Shown piece after piece: positions 39,713 to 49,600 of a DNA stretch of 64,000 bases. Both the position numbers and the translations under genes were made by a program. Where the stretch lies: NCBI RefSeq assembly GCF_014655595.1, contig NZ_BNBL01000017.1:1-64000 (forward strand), given 5' to 3'. Numbering within the stretch: position 1 is the stretch's first letter; every line of letters begins with the position of its first letter. Origin of the DNA: Streptomyces griseocarneus. GTDB lineage: Bacteria > Actinomycetota > Actinomycetes > Streptomycetales > Streptomycetaceae. The notes beneath the pieces were generated by a model. That model was not told the origin of the DNA. It made no database searches and saw nothing but the letters and a program-made list of their open reading frames with translations.

Positions 39713-41671
39713 TTAGCCCTGGATCGCGGCGAGTTGTGCTTTCACTTCCGCAGGGTCGAGGCGGACGGTGTCTTCGTCGTCTTCGCCGTCGTCCGGGTCC
39801 TCGTCTATGCCGCCGTCGAGGCCGGGCGTGGAGTCGTGGGGCTCGTCGTACGGGTCGTCGTCCCACAGGTCGATGCCGCTGCCGGCCATCGGAGACGAAG
39901 CGGCCACAGGCTGCTCCTGGTGGGCCTCGTCGTCGGGGTCGATGTCGAGACCCTTGGAGGAGAGGGCGGCGAGGAGTTCACCGACGGTAGTGCGCACGGG
40001 CTCAAGCTGCTCGGCGCCGTCGGCGGCCTGGATGCGGGCGGTGGCGTCCGCGAGGGCGCGCATTGTCGGCCGGACAACCCTGCCGTCTGTGGTCTCGCTG
40101 CTATCGGCCGTGCGTGCTGGCCCCTGGTCCGGAATGACCACGGTGGTCAGCTCGACGAGCTGCGGGGCCCCGAGGGATATTTCGGGGCCGGCGCTGTCGT
40201 AGGGCACGGCGTAGTTGACGGGGTCGCCGCCTTCCTGGTGGACGGAGACGATCGCGCGGTCCGGGTAGGTTGCCTCGACGCACGTCCAGGTGCCGTCTTC
40301 GGTGGCGAGCAAGCGGCGGACGGCTGCACCGACGCGGTCTCGGATCTCCTCGTACGAGGCGGGCAGCGGCTGGATCGGCGACACGGTGGCTCCAGGAGTG
40401 ATGCGGGACTTGGCTTCGAGGACGGCGGCGCGAGCGCTGTTGCTCTTGGCGGCGCGGGTGGCCGGGTAGATGGCGGTGGCATGGTTGCTGCCGAGTCCGC
40501 CTGCTGCCTTGGCTTCGAGCACTGCGGCGCGGGCGGTCTCGATGCTTGCCTGCAGGTCAGTCGTGCTCAATCGTGCAGGTGCGGGACCCGCAGAGGACTC
40601 ATCGGCGGCCGGGCCGGTGAGGCGGATGGGGGTAGCGTCCGGGCCGCGTACGACGTGCACGGTGTCGAAGGTGACGGGGATCGGCGGCACGGCCGGGATA
40701 TCCGCCGGCAGGCCGTAGCCGAGGGTGATGTGTGGGGTGAACCCGTGGTCCGTGCGCAGTGTCCGGGACAGGGGCGACACTGCCAAGGCGCTGACGACGC
40801 GCTCACGGAGTTCGCTCAGGCCAGGCACGTCGACGGGGACGAACACCGGTTCGCCGGCTCCGGTGTCGGGGAAGCGGCCGATTCCTCCGATCTTCCCGGT
40901 GAGCGGGGCGGCACCGTCGAGGGCTGCGGCGACAATGCCGGAGAGGTCGTCGGGGTGGCCGGGAAGCTGGTCGGCGTCGCCGAGGTAGGCCAGGGTGATG
41001 TGCAGGTCGCGTGCGGCGGTGCCGTCGCGGCGGGCGATCTTCCCGGCGATGCCAGCGGGCACATAGAGCGCGACCATGACGCCCTGGCCCACCTGCTGCT
41101 CGGCGGCCTTGACGTCGATGTGGCCGCTGGACGAGGTGGTCTTGTGCTCCAGCTCGGCCGATCCAGGGTCGGCCTTGACCTCCAGCGACCTGGTCATGGG
41201 GTGCGCGCCGTGAAGGACCGGGGAGACCTCGTACAAGTCGAGCTTGTGGATCACGCGTACACCGTCGGAGCGCTTCGTCGCGCCGCTCGGCGGGACGCGG
41301 TAACCGATGGAAAACTGGGCTTCCCCGTGGTTATGCCACTGCCGCACCTGCTCATACACGTCGCGGCCCTTCGACGTGCGCAGGTTGAACTGGATGGTCG
41401 CGACGAGTGCCCCGGCCCCGGCGGGCCAGTTCGGGATTTCGGCGAAGTGGGGGTCACCGGGCTGCCATTCGGCAATCTCAAGGACGACGCCGACAGGCTC
41501 CTTCCACTCGTGGTGCCAGACTGTTTTGACGGGCCTGGTCGCCAGGGTGTGGGCGAATGCGCCGGGGGTGATCAGGTCCGCGACTTCGTCGACGACGCCG
41601 GTGACGGCGAAGATGGCCCTGCAGATGCCCTTGCGGGGCGCAGGGGTTCGGGGCGTGGGGGCGGTCGGCAC
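39713..41671 (-). CDS. Prohead protease fused to a 2H phosphoesterase
   Basis: 652 aa from GTG 41671 with GGAGG upstream. Residues 15-165 are an HK97-type prohead protease: VWHHEWKEPVGVV (H53/H54), AQFSIGYRVPP (S121) and YEVSPVLHGAHP. Residues 195-360 are a 2H phosphoesterase of the LigT / 2'-5' RNA ligase type with both signatures, LHITLAYLG (H224-x-T226) and PHITLGYG (H314-x-T316). The remainder is linker (two copies of ARAAVLEAK at about 385 and 415) and an acidic C-terminus, possibly scaffold-like. It would mature the capsid; the 2H domain might act on cyclic nucleotide or RNA signals, which is inference. Confidence 0.85.
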   Translation of the reverse strand: MPTAPTPRTPAPRKGICRAIFAVTGVVDEVADLITPGAFAHTLATRPVKTVWHHEWKEPVGVVLEIAEWQPGDPHFAEIPNWPAGAGALVATIQFNLRTSKGRDVYEQVRQWHNHGEAQFSIGYRVPPSGATKRSDGVRVIHKLDLYEVSPVLHGAHPMTRSLEVKADPGSAELEHKTTSSSGHIDVKAAEQQVGQGVMVALYVPAGIAGKIARRDGTAARDLHITLAYLGDADQLPGHPDDLSGIVAAALDGAAPLTGKIGGIGRFPDTGAGEPVFVPVDVPGLSELRERVVSALAVSPLSRTLRTDHGFTPHITLGYGLPADIPAVPPIPVTFDTVHVVRGPDATPIRLTGPAADESSAGPAPARLSTTDLQASIETARAAVLEAKAAGGLGSNHATAIYPATRAAKSNSARAAVLEAKSRITPGATVSPIQPLPASYEEIRDRVGAAVRRLLATEDGTWTCVEATYPDRAIVSVHQEGGDPVNYAVPYDSAGPEISLGAPQLVELTTVVIPDQGPARTADSSETTDGRVVRPTMRALADATARIQAADGAEQLEPVRTTVGELLAALSSKGLDIDPDDEAHQEQPVAASSPMAGSGIDLWDDDPYDEPHDSTPGLDGGIDEDPDDGEDDEDTVRLDPAEVKAQLAAIQG

Positions 41672-41729
41672 GGCGAGGAACCTCCGGCGGGTGGACTGTT
41701 GGCCGCCGGGGACCGTGCCGTGCTCGCCT

Positions 41730-41748
41730 GATTACTGTCCTGTGCTGA
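41730..41748 (-). repeat. 19-bp gene-boundary repeat, copy 12 (protease)
   Basis: The top strand reads GATTACTGTCCTGTGCTGA, the CCT variant also seen in copy 13. It ends 58 nt upstream of the protease start. Confidence 0.8.
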
Positions 41749-41944
41749 CCCGGTCCTGGGGGATCTTCGCCTCGGCGGCCGTGCGTGCCGCGATCCATCC
41801 CTTGGTCCAGTAGCGGGCGCCGAACTGCTGTGCCTGGTCGCCGCTGTACTGGTCGTAGGGGCAGGCGTCGGAGGGGTCTCCTGTCGCGAACGCGACCTTG
41901 CCCTCGTTGAGGAGCGCCAGATACCTCTGGCGGTTCAGCTCCAC
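41732..41944 (-). CDS. Rmf/CrpP-fold small protein
   Basis: 70 aa from GTG 41944 with AAGGAGC upstream. The pattern LNEGKVAFATGDPSDACPYD, then FGARYWTKGWIAARTAA has the A-x3-G, CPY and W-x-x-GW spacing of the ribosome modulation factor / CrpP fold. Rmf family members bind ribosomes, and CrpP-like ones are linked to small-molecule modification. In a late phage operon it might dampen host translation or be a structural reuse. The assignment is by pattern only. Confidence 0.6.
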   Translation of the reverse strand: MELNRQRYLALLNEGKVAFATGDPSDACPYDQYSGDQAQQFGARYWTKGWIAARTAAEAKIPQDRVSTGQ

Positions 41945-42552
41945 TTGTTCTGCTCCTTCTGCTTCGGCGGGAACAGAGTGTCCTGCCCGCCGTGTTCGCC
42001 TGCTGCGTCCCCGCTGCTGTCGTTGGCTTGGCTGTGGGTGCGGGTCATCTGGGCATCGTCGACGTCGATGGCCCAGACATCCGGGTCCGTATACCGCCAC
42101 ACCTGGCCGGTGACGTCGCGAACCCACCCCGTCAGTGTGCCGTCTGGGGCCTGGTCCAGCCATGCCTCTTCACCGTCGGTGCCTTTGTAGGCAGCGAAAG
42201 CGTCGGCTGGATCGGTCTCGTCGCCCTCGTCGTACATGTCACCGGACCACGGCCGCGCGTCGTCCTCCGGGCCGGGGGCGGGCTCGTCACCCTGCATCTC
42301 GGCACTCTCGGTAGCGGCAGCTCCGTCGCCTGGGGTCGCCTCGTTGGGCACCTCCTCGTCGGCGGACTCAGGAGCCGGTGCCTCTTCGCTGGAGACGGCG
42401 GCGGGCTCCGTGCTCGGGTGGGCATCGTCCGTCGGCGCGCCGGTGTCGGCACCGTCGGTGGCCGCGGTGTCCTTGTCCTGGTCTTCGTCGTCGTCCCTGA
42501 ACGGCTTGCCGCCCTTCGGGAGTGCCTTGATGGCGATTCCGTATCTGTTCAC
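41935..42552 (-). CDS. Acidic low-complexity protein of the head operon
   Basis: 205 aa from GTG 42552. A second GTG at 42561 is possible, but 42552 lies 25 nt after a boundary repeat and directly after GTGCGCGCC, like four other genes. After RYGIAIKALPKGGKPF the protein is an Asp/Glu/Ala/Pro-rich acidic stretch (about 20-115). A structured part follows (DAFAAYKGTDGEEAWLDQAP, DGTLTGWVRDVTGQVWRYTD, WAIDVDDAQMTR). It overlaps the Rmf-like gene by 10 bp. An assembly or scaffold-like role is plausible. Confidence 0.7.
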   Translation of the reverse strand: MNRYGIAIKALPKGGKPFRDDDEDQDKDTAATDGADTGAPTDDAHPSTEPAAVSSEEAPAPESADEEVPNEATPGDGAAATESAEMQGDEPAPGPEDDARPWSGDMYDEGDETDPADAFAAYKGTDGEEAWLDQAPDGTLTGWVRDVTGQVWRYTDPDVWAIDVDDAQMTRTHSQANDSSGDAAGEHGGQDTLFPPKQKEQNKWS

Positions 42553-42577
42553 GGCGCGCACAGTGAGGAGGCTGACT

Positions 42578-42596
42578 GGTTAGTGTCCTGTGCTGC
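42578..42596 (-). repeat. 19-bp gene-boundary repeat, copy 13
   Basis: The top strand reads GGTTAGTGTCCTGTGCTGC. It ends exactly 25 nt upstream of the start at 42552. Confidence 0.85.
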
Positions 42597-42760
42597 CCGT
42601 CTCACGGGGACGGCTTCCCTGGTGAGGATCGCAACGCATCCACCGAGATGACGTTGTCCATCGAACGGTAGATGGCCCCGGACTCCGGGGCACTCTTGGC
42701 GAATTGTTGGCCGCTTGCTACGCCAACGGCACCGTGGTGTCTGGCTTGCTCATCGGTGGG

Positions 42761-43087
42761 TCAGCCCTGCGGCGGCACGGCCTCGGGATGCTCGTCGGTC
42801 CAGCGGAATTCGCCGTCGCTGTGGGACGTGTCGGCGTGGCCGGGGTCCTCCTCGCATTGCCACCACATGCCCTGGTCGTCGGGGAGGAGCGCGGTGCACG
42901 TGCCAGGCTCCGGAGCCGGAGGTGGAGCGAGGAGACCGGCGCTCGCCAGGAGGGCCTCCATGATGTGGACCACCGCGTCGGCGGAGAGCCTGGTCCCGTG
43001 TCGGCCGGCGACTTCGCAAAGCAGCTCGACCGTGTCCTGGTATTCGTCCTCGGTGATGATGCGCCGCGCGGTGTTGGTGTCGTCCAT
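42761..43087 (-). CDS. Hypothetical protein
   Basis: 108 aa from ATG 43087 with GGAGAGCC upstream. The N-terminus is helical (ITEDEYQDTVELLCEVAGRH, LSADAVVHIMEALLASAGLL). The C-terminus has a compact aromatic region with Cys/His spacing (MWWQCEEDPGHADTSHSDGE, FRWTDEH) that could bind metal. It lies downstream of the polyvalent gene unit. No family is recognised. Confidence 0.65.
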   Translation of the reverse strand: MDDTNTARRIITEDEYQDTVELLCEVAGRHGTRLSADAVVHIMEALLASAGLLAPPPAPEPGTCTALLPDDQGMWWQCEEDPGHADTSHSDGEFRWTDEHPEAVPPQG

Positions 43088-43190
43088 CGGCTCTCCGGAG
43101 GTGAGGGGACCGCGGGTCCGCACGGGAGCGAGCGCCGGTCGTCAGAAGTCGGTCTTTGATCAGACAGCTCATCAGGCCGAGAGTGGGAGC

Positions 43191-43209
43191 GAGGGACGTC
43201 ATGTCCCTC
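43191..43209 (-). terminator. Short hairpin after the polyvalent gene unit
   Basis: GAGGGAC (43191-43197) and GTCCCTC (43203-43209) form a 7-bp stem with the loop GTCAT in the 245-bp gap 43088-43332. No U-tract is present. Nothing else is seen in this gap. Confidence 0.45.
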
Positions 43210-43332
43210 TTGTGGGTGGTGCGTCTGAGAGCCCCCGCCAGGGCTATCGGCCTCCGAGATCCTCAACGCGCCATGGAAGCCGACGTCTCGCAACGGCCAG
43301 GATTTGCCAACTGTGTCCTCCGGCCTGGGCCA

Positions 43333-43590
43333 TCACTCCTTCTTTCGTGTTGCGCGGCTGCTTCCGTTGACGTCGGTGTACCGGCGGATGACGGCGAGAA
43401 CGGTGTCCTCGTCGTCCCCAGACACCGCCCGCAGCGGCCCCGTCGGCGTCAGCAGGATCGGCTCGCCTGCATGCAGCTCGACGAGCGCTGCCGCGCGGGC
43501 GGAGCCAACCACCGGCCGGTCCGCGTCCCCGGTGATCTGCACCTGGTAGGCGGAGCCGTCATCGAACCGGCCGGTGACAGTGTGGGGCAT
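43333..43590 (-). CDS. Small protein coupled to the polyvalent gene
   Basis: 85 aa from ATG 43590, preferred because AAGGAG lies 6 nt upstream; an earlier ATG at 43605 overlaps the stop of the polyvalent gene as ATGA. The sequence (HTVTGRFDDGSAYQVQITGD, RAAALVELHAGEPILLTPTG, EDTVLAVIRRYTDVNGS) is a small beta-rich protein with one helix. Tight coupling to the giant gene suggests a joint role. No family is recognised. Confidence 0.7.
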   Translation of the reverse strand: MPHTVTGRFDDGSAYQVQITGDADRPVVGSARAAALVELHAGEPILLTPTGPLRAVSGDDEDTVLAVIRRYTDVNGSSRATRKKE

Positions 43591-43601
43591 CCTCTTCTCC
43601 T

Positions 43602-46600
43602 TCATCGTGTGGCGAGCAGGCCGAGCAGGAACGACCTCAAGTCGTCGTCCTCGTACCAGTCGCCGGTGAACATGGCCTGCAACGACCGGGCGAGGCTCTC
43701 ACCCGTGTCCGTCTGCGTCTGCTGCTGATCTAGGAGACGCCCCAGGGCGCTGTGGTGGAGCGTGCGGGCACCCGGACGGCCGGTGTGCGTGCGGGTGAAC
43801 CAGAAGGCACGTTGCGCGGCGTCCAGGTCCGGCAGGTGCCCGGCGAGGTGCTGCGCCAAGGCGTGCGCGGCCGTGCCCACGCCAGCATCGCCGAGGTCGG
43901 CGACTGTGGCGCGGCCCGTATCGGGTTCGTACCGGCCTGCCTCACCAGTGACGGCGGTGAGCCGACGCCCGTCCGGGATGGCGAGCCAGTCCCTGGGGAT
44001 GAGGCGCTGCACGTCGCGCACGGCCCGCTCGGCGTCCGGGGTGGTGTCCGGGCCGAACACGATGCCTGCGGCGCCCTGGGGGCCGAGATCGCGGACATCG
44101 GCCAGGGCCGCCGCAACGGCGTCGGGCACCGCCGCGGCGTAGCGGGTCCGCAGCTCCTCCCATTCGCGGCGAGCGGCCGCGGCTTCCATGCGGGCGGCAG
44201 CGATCTCCACGTCCACGTCCAGGTCCTGGATGGCGTTGCTGCTGCGCGCGGCCTGGAGGTTGAGCAGACGCCGCTCGGTGGCGGCCACGTAGTCGTCTGC
44301 GTGGCGAAGGGTGCCGTGCGGGTCACCGCCGAAGTCGTCGCCGAGCGCATCGGCCAGATGGCGGGTCACGCCCCGGTCGACGTCCGTGCCGGCCGCCCGC
44401 AACGCGGCCATGTGCCGCAACGCGGTGAGGCCCGGCCCGCCATCTGAGGCACGGTCCGGCACCCACCGGGTCTCTGCGGTGCGGCCGGGGAGCCTGCCCG
44501 CGGCGAGCTGCGCCCACGTCGTCGGCCGCCACCAGGAGACGCGACGGGATGCCTGCCCGAAGCGGCCCGGCTCGGGCAGCAGGCTCGCCCACTGGGACAC
44601 CCGTGCGGCCAGCGACTCGCCCTCGACGTCTGGGAAGTCGAGCGCGGCTTGCAGACGCGCCAGGCGGCGGGACTCCGGCCAGTTACGCACCCGGCCCACC
44701 AGGCGCCGCAGGAACGCCTTCAGGCGGGAGAGCCGTTCACGACTGTTGCGCCACAGCTCGGCGATCTTCTCGGCGGCGGCCTTCACCAGCTCGATGAGGC
44801 GACGGCCCATGCGACCCAGCAGAGCGATGACGCGCGCGAGGAAGCCGGGCTGCCGGGCACGGTCCGGGGCCGTGGCGGCGGCGCGGCCGACGATGCGCCG
44901 AGCGGCGGCCTGCCGGGTTCCGTCGAGCTGCGCCGTGAGGAGCCGGGTCAGTGCATCGGTGTCGACCGGGTCGACCCCGGCCTCTTCGAGCTGCCGCAGG
45001 AGCGCGGTCACCGCGTCGTCGACGTGCGTGGTGGCGTCGGCGGACCCGTCACCGTCCGGGACATTGCGGGGGCGCGACGGGGACGGGGCGTCGAACTGGT
45101 CCGGGATGAGCCGCAGCAGGCCAGCTGCACGCTGCGCCAGGTCCTCGTTGGGCTCGCCGGGGAGGGGTTCGAGGTCGTTGATCGTGCGGAGCGCGGCCCG
45201 GACTGTCCGCTCGTGCGCCTTCGTGCGGGCCCGGCGGAGGGCCTGCTGTACGGCGGCGCGGTCGCGGCCGGTGATGCCTGCGGCGTCCAGGGCGGCGTTC
45301 GCGTCCTGGCGGGCGGCGTTGCGGGCGCCTTGTAGGGCATCGGGGGTCAGGCGCTGCGCGATCTGCTCGCGGAGGGCGTGGATGTCGCCGGGCGGCTCGG
45401 TCCCGGCAACGGCCTCGTCGATGATGCGCATGGCCACCGTTCGGCTGTGGTCGGCGACGATCTGGCGCCGCACCGCGGCGATCGGCGGGGTGGGGTCGCG
45501 CGGCGCCGGGGCGGGAGCCGGGTCTGGGGTGTCGCTGCCGGTGGTGTCCGGGGCGGGCTCGGGGAGCTGCCAGACGGGCATGGCGGCGTGGACGATGCGC
45601 CGCTTCCACTGCCGGTTCTCGTCCTCCAGGAGCAGGCTGCGCACCCCGCCGGGGCCTTCCTCCACGTCGATGACGCGGTAGACGTGGATCTCGTCGCCGC
45701 GGCGCTCGTCGGGCATGGCGATGATGTCGCCCTCGCCGATCTGCGCGGCGTTGGACGGACGGGGGCGGTCGAGTCCTTCCGGCGCGGCGTGGCCGGCAGC
45801 GCGGTCGAGGTGGTCGGCGGCGCGCAGTGCGGCCCGCCCCTCTGTGGTCGCCGGGTCCGCGTTCGCCCGGAGCTGGGTCGCGAGGGCGGTGGCCTGCTCC
45901 GGCGTGACGGGGAGGTCGGCGCCGAGCCGGGCGGCGGCCTGCTGGGCGTCGGGGTTGTCCTCGGGGCTGCTGCCGTTGTCGGCGATAGCGTCGCGGTCGG
46001 CCGGGGTGAGGTCGGGGTCGACCGTGGGGCCGTTGACGGGATCGAGCGAGGGCAGCGGCTCGTGGATGGTGAGTTCGTCGTCGGCGGCCGGCGCATCGTC
46101 CGGGCCGAGGTCCGGTGCGGCGCCGTTCGGGCCTTCGGCCTTGTGGACGACGGCCGTGGCGTCCATGTCGATGGCGCCGAGTTCGCCCGTCGTGGTGTCG
46201 ACGTAGTGGAGGGTGACGCGGTCGCCGTCGCGGTTGGTATCCAGGATTTCCACGGTGGTCGGAGCGCCGTCGAGGTCGAGCACGACGACGTCGCCCTTGT
46301 TGATCTCGTCGGCGGTCGTCTCGCTGATGCCGGTGACGGGGGCGGTCTCGGGGGTGTCGTCGCGGACTTCCCCGACGACGCGAAGGTCCGCGGCGTGGTG
46401 GGTGATGGTGCCCTCCGCGGTGGTGACTGTGATGCTGTCGCCGTTGGCCTCGTCGACCGGGCCGAGGAGCGCGCCGTTCTCGTCGGAGACGACGTGGCCG
46501 GGGCGGAGCCGCTGGCCGGTGGGGGTCCAGCCGGTGGGGCGCCGGTCGTCGGTGTCACCGACCGTGAGGGAAGTCGGCGCGATTCCGTTGTCAGTCTCGC

Positions 46601-49600
46601 CGTCGGCCCACCGAACGGAGACGGTGGTGTCGGTGACGCCGGTGACCGTGCCTTCGCGGTCGCCGCTGCCGGTGACGTGGCTGCCGGGGAAGAGGCCGAT
46701 GCCGCGGGTGTCGGTGGCGATGGTGTCGGGCAGGTCGCCGCTGACGACGTCGTCCTGGGCGCCGCTCGCCGGGGGGCCGGGTGCGTTGGCTTTCGGGGCC
46801 TCGGCGCGGGCGGCGCTGGCGTTGAGCGGCGTGTAGATGGTGCCGCGGCTGCCGGTTCGGCCGTCGGGGCTCTCGCTGATCGTCGTGCGCCACATGTCCT
46901 CGGTGCGGCCTCGGCGGGTCACGGTGACGCGCTGCGGGGCATCGAGGACGTACCCGGCGCGGGTCACGGCGCGGCCTCGGCGGGTCGTGCCGTCGATGCG
47001 CGCCATGTCGCCGGGCTGGAGCTGATCGACGCTGGTCCAGTGCGCGGGCTGCCCGCCGATGGGCTCGGGGTCCGGACGGTGCTCGGGCTCGTTCGCGTCC
47101 TCGTCGGTGAGGTCGGGCGCCTGGGTCGGCCCCGGCGCGGGGCGGGGCTCGCGGGCCGGGCCGGCATCCAGGGCGGGCGCTGCGTCGGCGCCAGTGCGCG
47201 CGGTATCCGAGTCGTCATCGCGGCTCGTCTCGGGGGCGGCCCCGGCGTCCGGGGCGTTGTCGCCGCGCGGGGTCTCGGGGGCGTCCGGGGTGCTGTCCGC
47301 CGGGCGCGGCTGGTCTACCGCGCCCGCACGCGGGACGGCCGCACCGCCCGGGGTAGGCGTGGCCGCGTCGCCCGGGGTAGGCGTGGCCGCGCCGCCGGGG
47401 GTGGGCGCGGCCTCCTCGTCGACGGACGGCTCCTTCGCGCCGCCGGGGGTTGCGGCGGTCGACGCCGGGGTTGCTCCGTCCGGCTCGTCGCCGGACGCGT
47501 CTGGGGCCCGGTGTTCGTCGTTCTGTGCGAATCCATCGCGCAGGCGCTCCGCCCAGAGGGACCGCCGCTCGAGGTCCTTGACAGCGTCGCGGTCCTGTCG
47601 GTTGCCCTGGGTGGCGACCAGGGTGTCGCGCAGCCACTGGAACTCGTCGCGGGCCTGCGCCAGGTCCTTCGCCAGGTTCCCATTGGGCGACTGCTGCGAA
47701 CGGAACGACTCGATGAGCTGCACGAGCCGGTCGTACCGCTCCTTGACCGCCGGGTCGCTGCTGAGGCTGCCGGGGAGTTCCGGCAGCTCCGGGGAGCGGC
47801 CCGCGAGGTGCACCTTGACCGTGTTCCAGGTGCCCTCGTTGGGGTTCGTGGCGTCGGCGGGGCTCCGGTCGGCCCGCACCACCAGGTTGGCCACGGCCAG
47901 GTCCCGGTTGGCGGAGCGGCTGTTGTGGTCGTGGTCGACCGTCAGCAGCGGCGTTGCGTCCCACATCTGCGCGCGCTCAGGCGAGTTCCGGTTCACGTTG
48001 CGCACGGTGCCGATGCGGCGGCCGTCCATCCAGACGTCGAACGTGCCGGCGTCGGCGGCAGCCGGGCGGAGGTCGGCTCGCTCGGCCAGGGCACGGACCT
48101 GGTTGGCGCCGCCGAAGCGGCGGTTCGCGTCCTCCTCGGACTCAGGAGTCAGGGTGAACGACGGCAGGTCGATGTCGGCGGTGCTGAGTCCTGCGGTGCT
48201 GACCGCCTCGGGAGCGGCCGTGTCATTGGCGGCTGCGGCTCGCCGCTGCGCCTCCTCGTACCGCTTGCGCTCGACTCTCTCGTCCGCGCGGCGGCGCTGC
48301 TTGTACTGGTTGTAGGTCAGGCGCCCGCCGTTGTTGTCGAACCACTCGATCAGTTCTTCGCTGGCGTAGTCCCGCCACCGGCCGAACTGGGACAGGGAAC
48401 CGCCGGAGAACAGGTCGCGCTCGCTCACCGGCAGGAGGTTGCGGCTCGCCCTGCTGAAGAAGTAGCCGTTGGTGGCGTCGATCGCGGCGGAGTAGCGGGC
48501 CTCGTCGACATCTTGGAATTCACGCTGCAGGCGCTCCTCACGGGTCTGCGGGCGCCGGGTGACATCGGCATTCCCGAAGCCCAGCGCGGCGTCCATCGCC
48601 TCGCCGCGGCGTCGAACCTCTTCGGCGTCGGCTGCCTGCGCGGTCGGGATGACATCCCGCACTCGCTGGTCGGCGCTGTCGCGCCGGTCCATCTCCTCGG
48701 CGACGCGCATCTGGTCAGCCTCGGAAAGACCCTGCCCCCATGCTGCGGCGAGGTCGTCGTCGCTCAGGTCGGTCAGGTCCTCCGGGAGAGTGGCGACCGG
48801 CTTGGGCTGCGAGGTGTCGCTGTCCTGCTCGTCGCCGTCCTGGAACAGGTCACGCAGCGTGCGCAGAGCATCGGGCAGCGTGCGGCCCTGACGGTCGCGC
48901 CACTGGCCGATGACGTCCAGAGTGAGCGGCTGGTGCCAGTCGATCGGCTCCCCGTTCGCGTTGGTGGTGATCTCGAAAAGGTCAGCGAGGTCACGGGCGT
49001 CGTCGGCAGTGCGCGCCGTGAGCGTGATCTTGCCGAAGCGGCCGCCATTGCGGGCCTGCGCGAACTGCCAACGCCGCATCCCATCGGGGGCGGTGTCGTC
49101 TGTCCAGGTGACCAGCCCGCCGCCGGAAGACAGGGTCAGCGTCGGGTTATCGGCGAGCTGCGCGAGGAACGCCCGCCGCTCAGGGGTGTTCTCGTCAGTG
49201 GTCAGCCGGTGGCCGCGGCGCCACGCGTCGCGGAGGTCGGCCACGGTACGCGGCGGCGTACGGTCGGGGGCCACGCTGCCGCGGTCGGTGCCGTCGCCGT
49301 CCGTTCCGCCGCTGCCGGCCGCCGGAATGCGCGAAGGGTGCGGCAGATTGAGCCGAGGCAGCCCGGGGCCGCCCGGACCGCCGAAGCCTCCTCCGCCGGT
49401 GCCGCCGCCCCCACGACGGACGCGACGGCGACGGCGCTCGCGGTCGTCCTCGTCGTCCTGAGTGTCGGGCTCGCCGGCGTCCGCGCCGTTGGCGTCCCGG
49501 TCATGGTCGGCGTCCGGCGTCTGCGAACCGCCGGCGCCTGCGGGGGCTACGTCCGGCGCCGCGCCGTCCGCCTCGCGGTCGCTGCGACGCGGTTCTTCGC

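Noticed and set aside
43605..43900. Active HExxH metallopeptidase at the end of the giant protein
   Set aside because: The sequence reads HALAQH, so the catalytic Glu and the second zinc ligand are missing.
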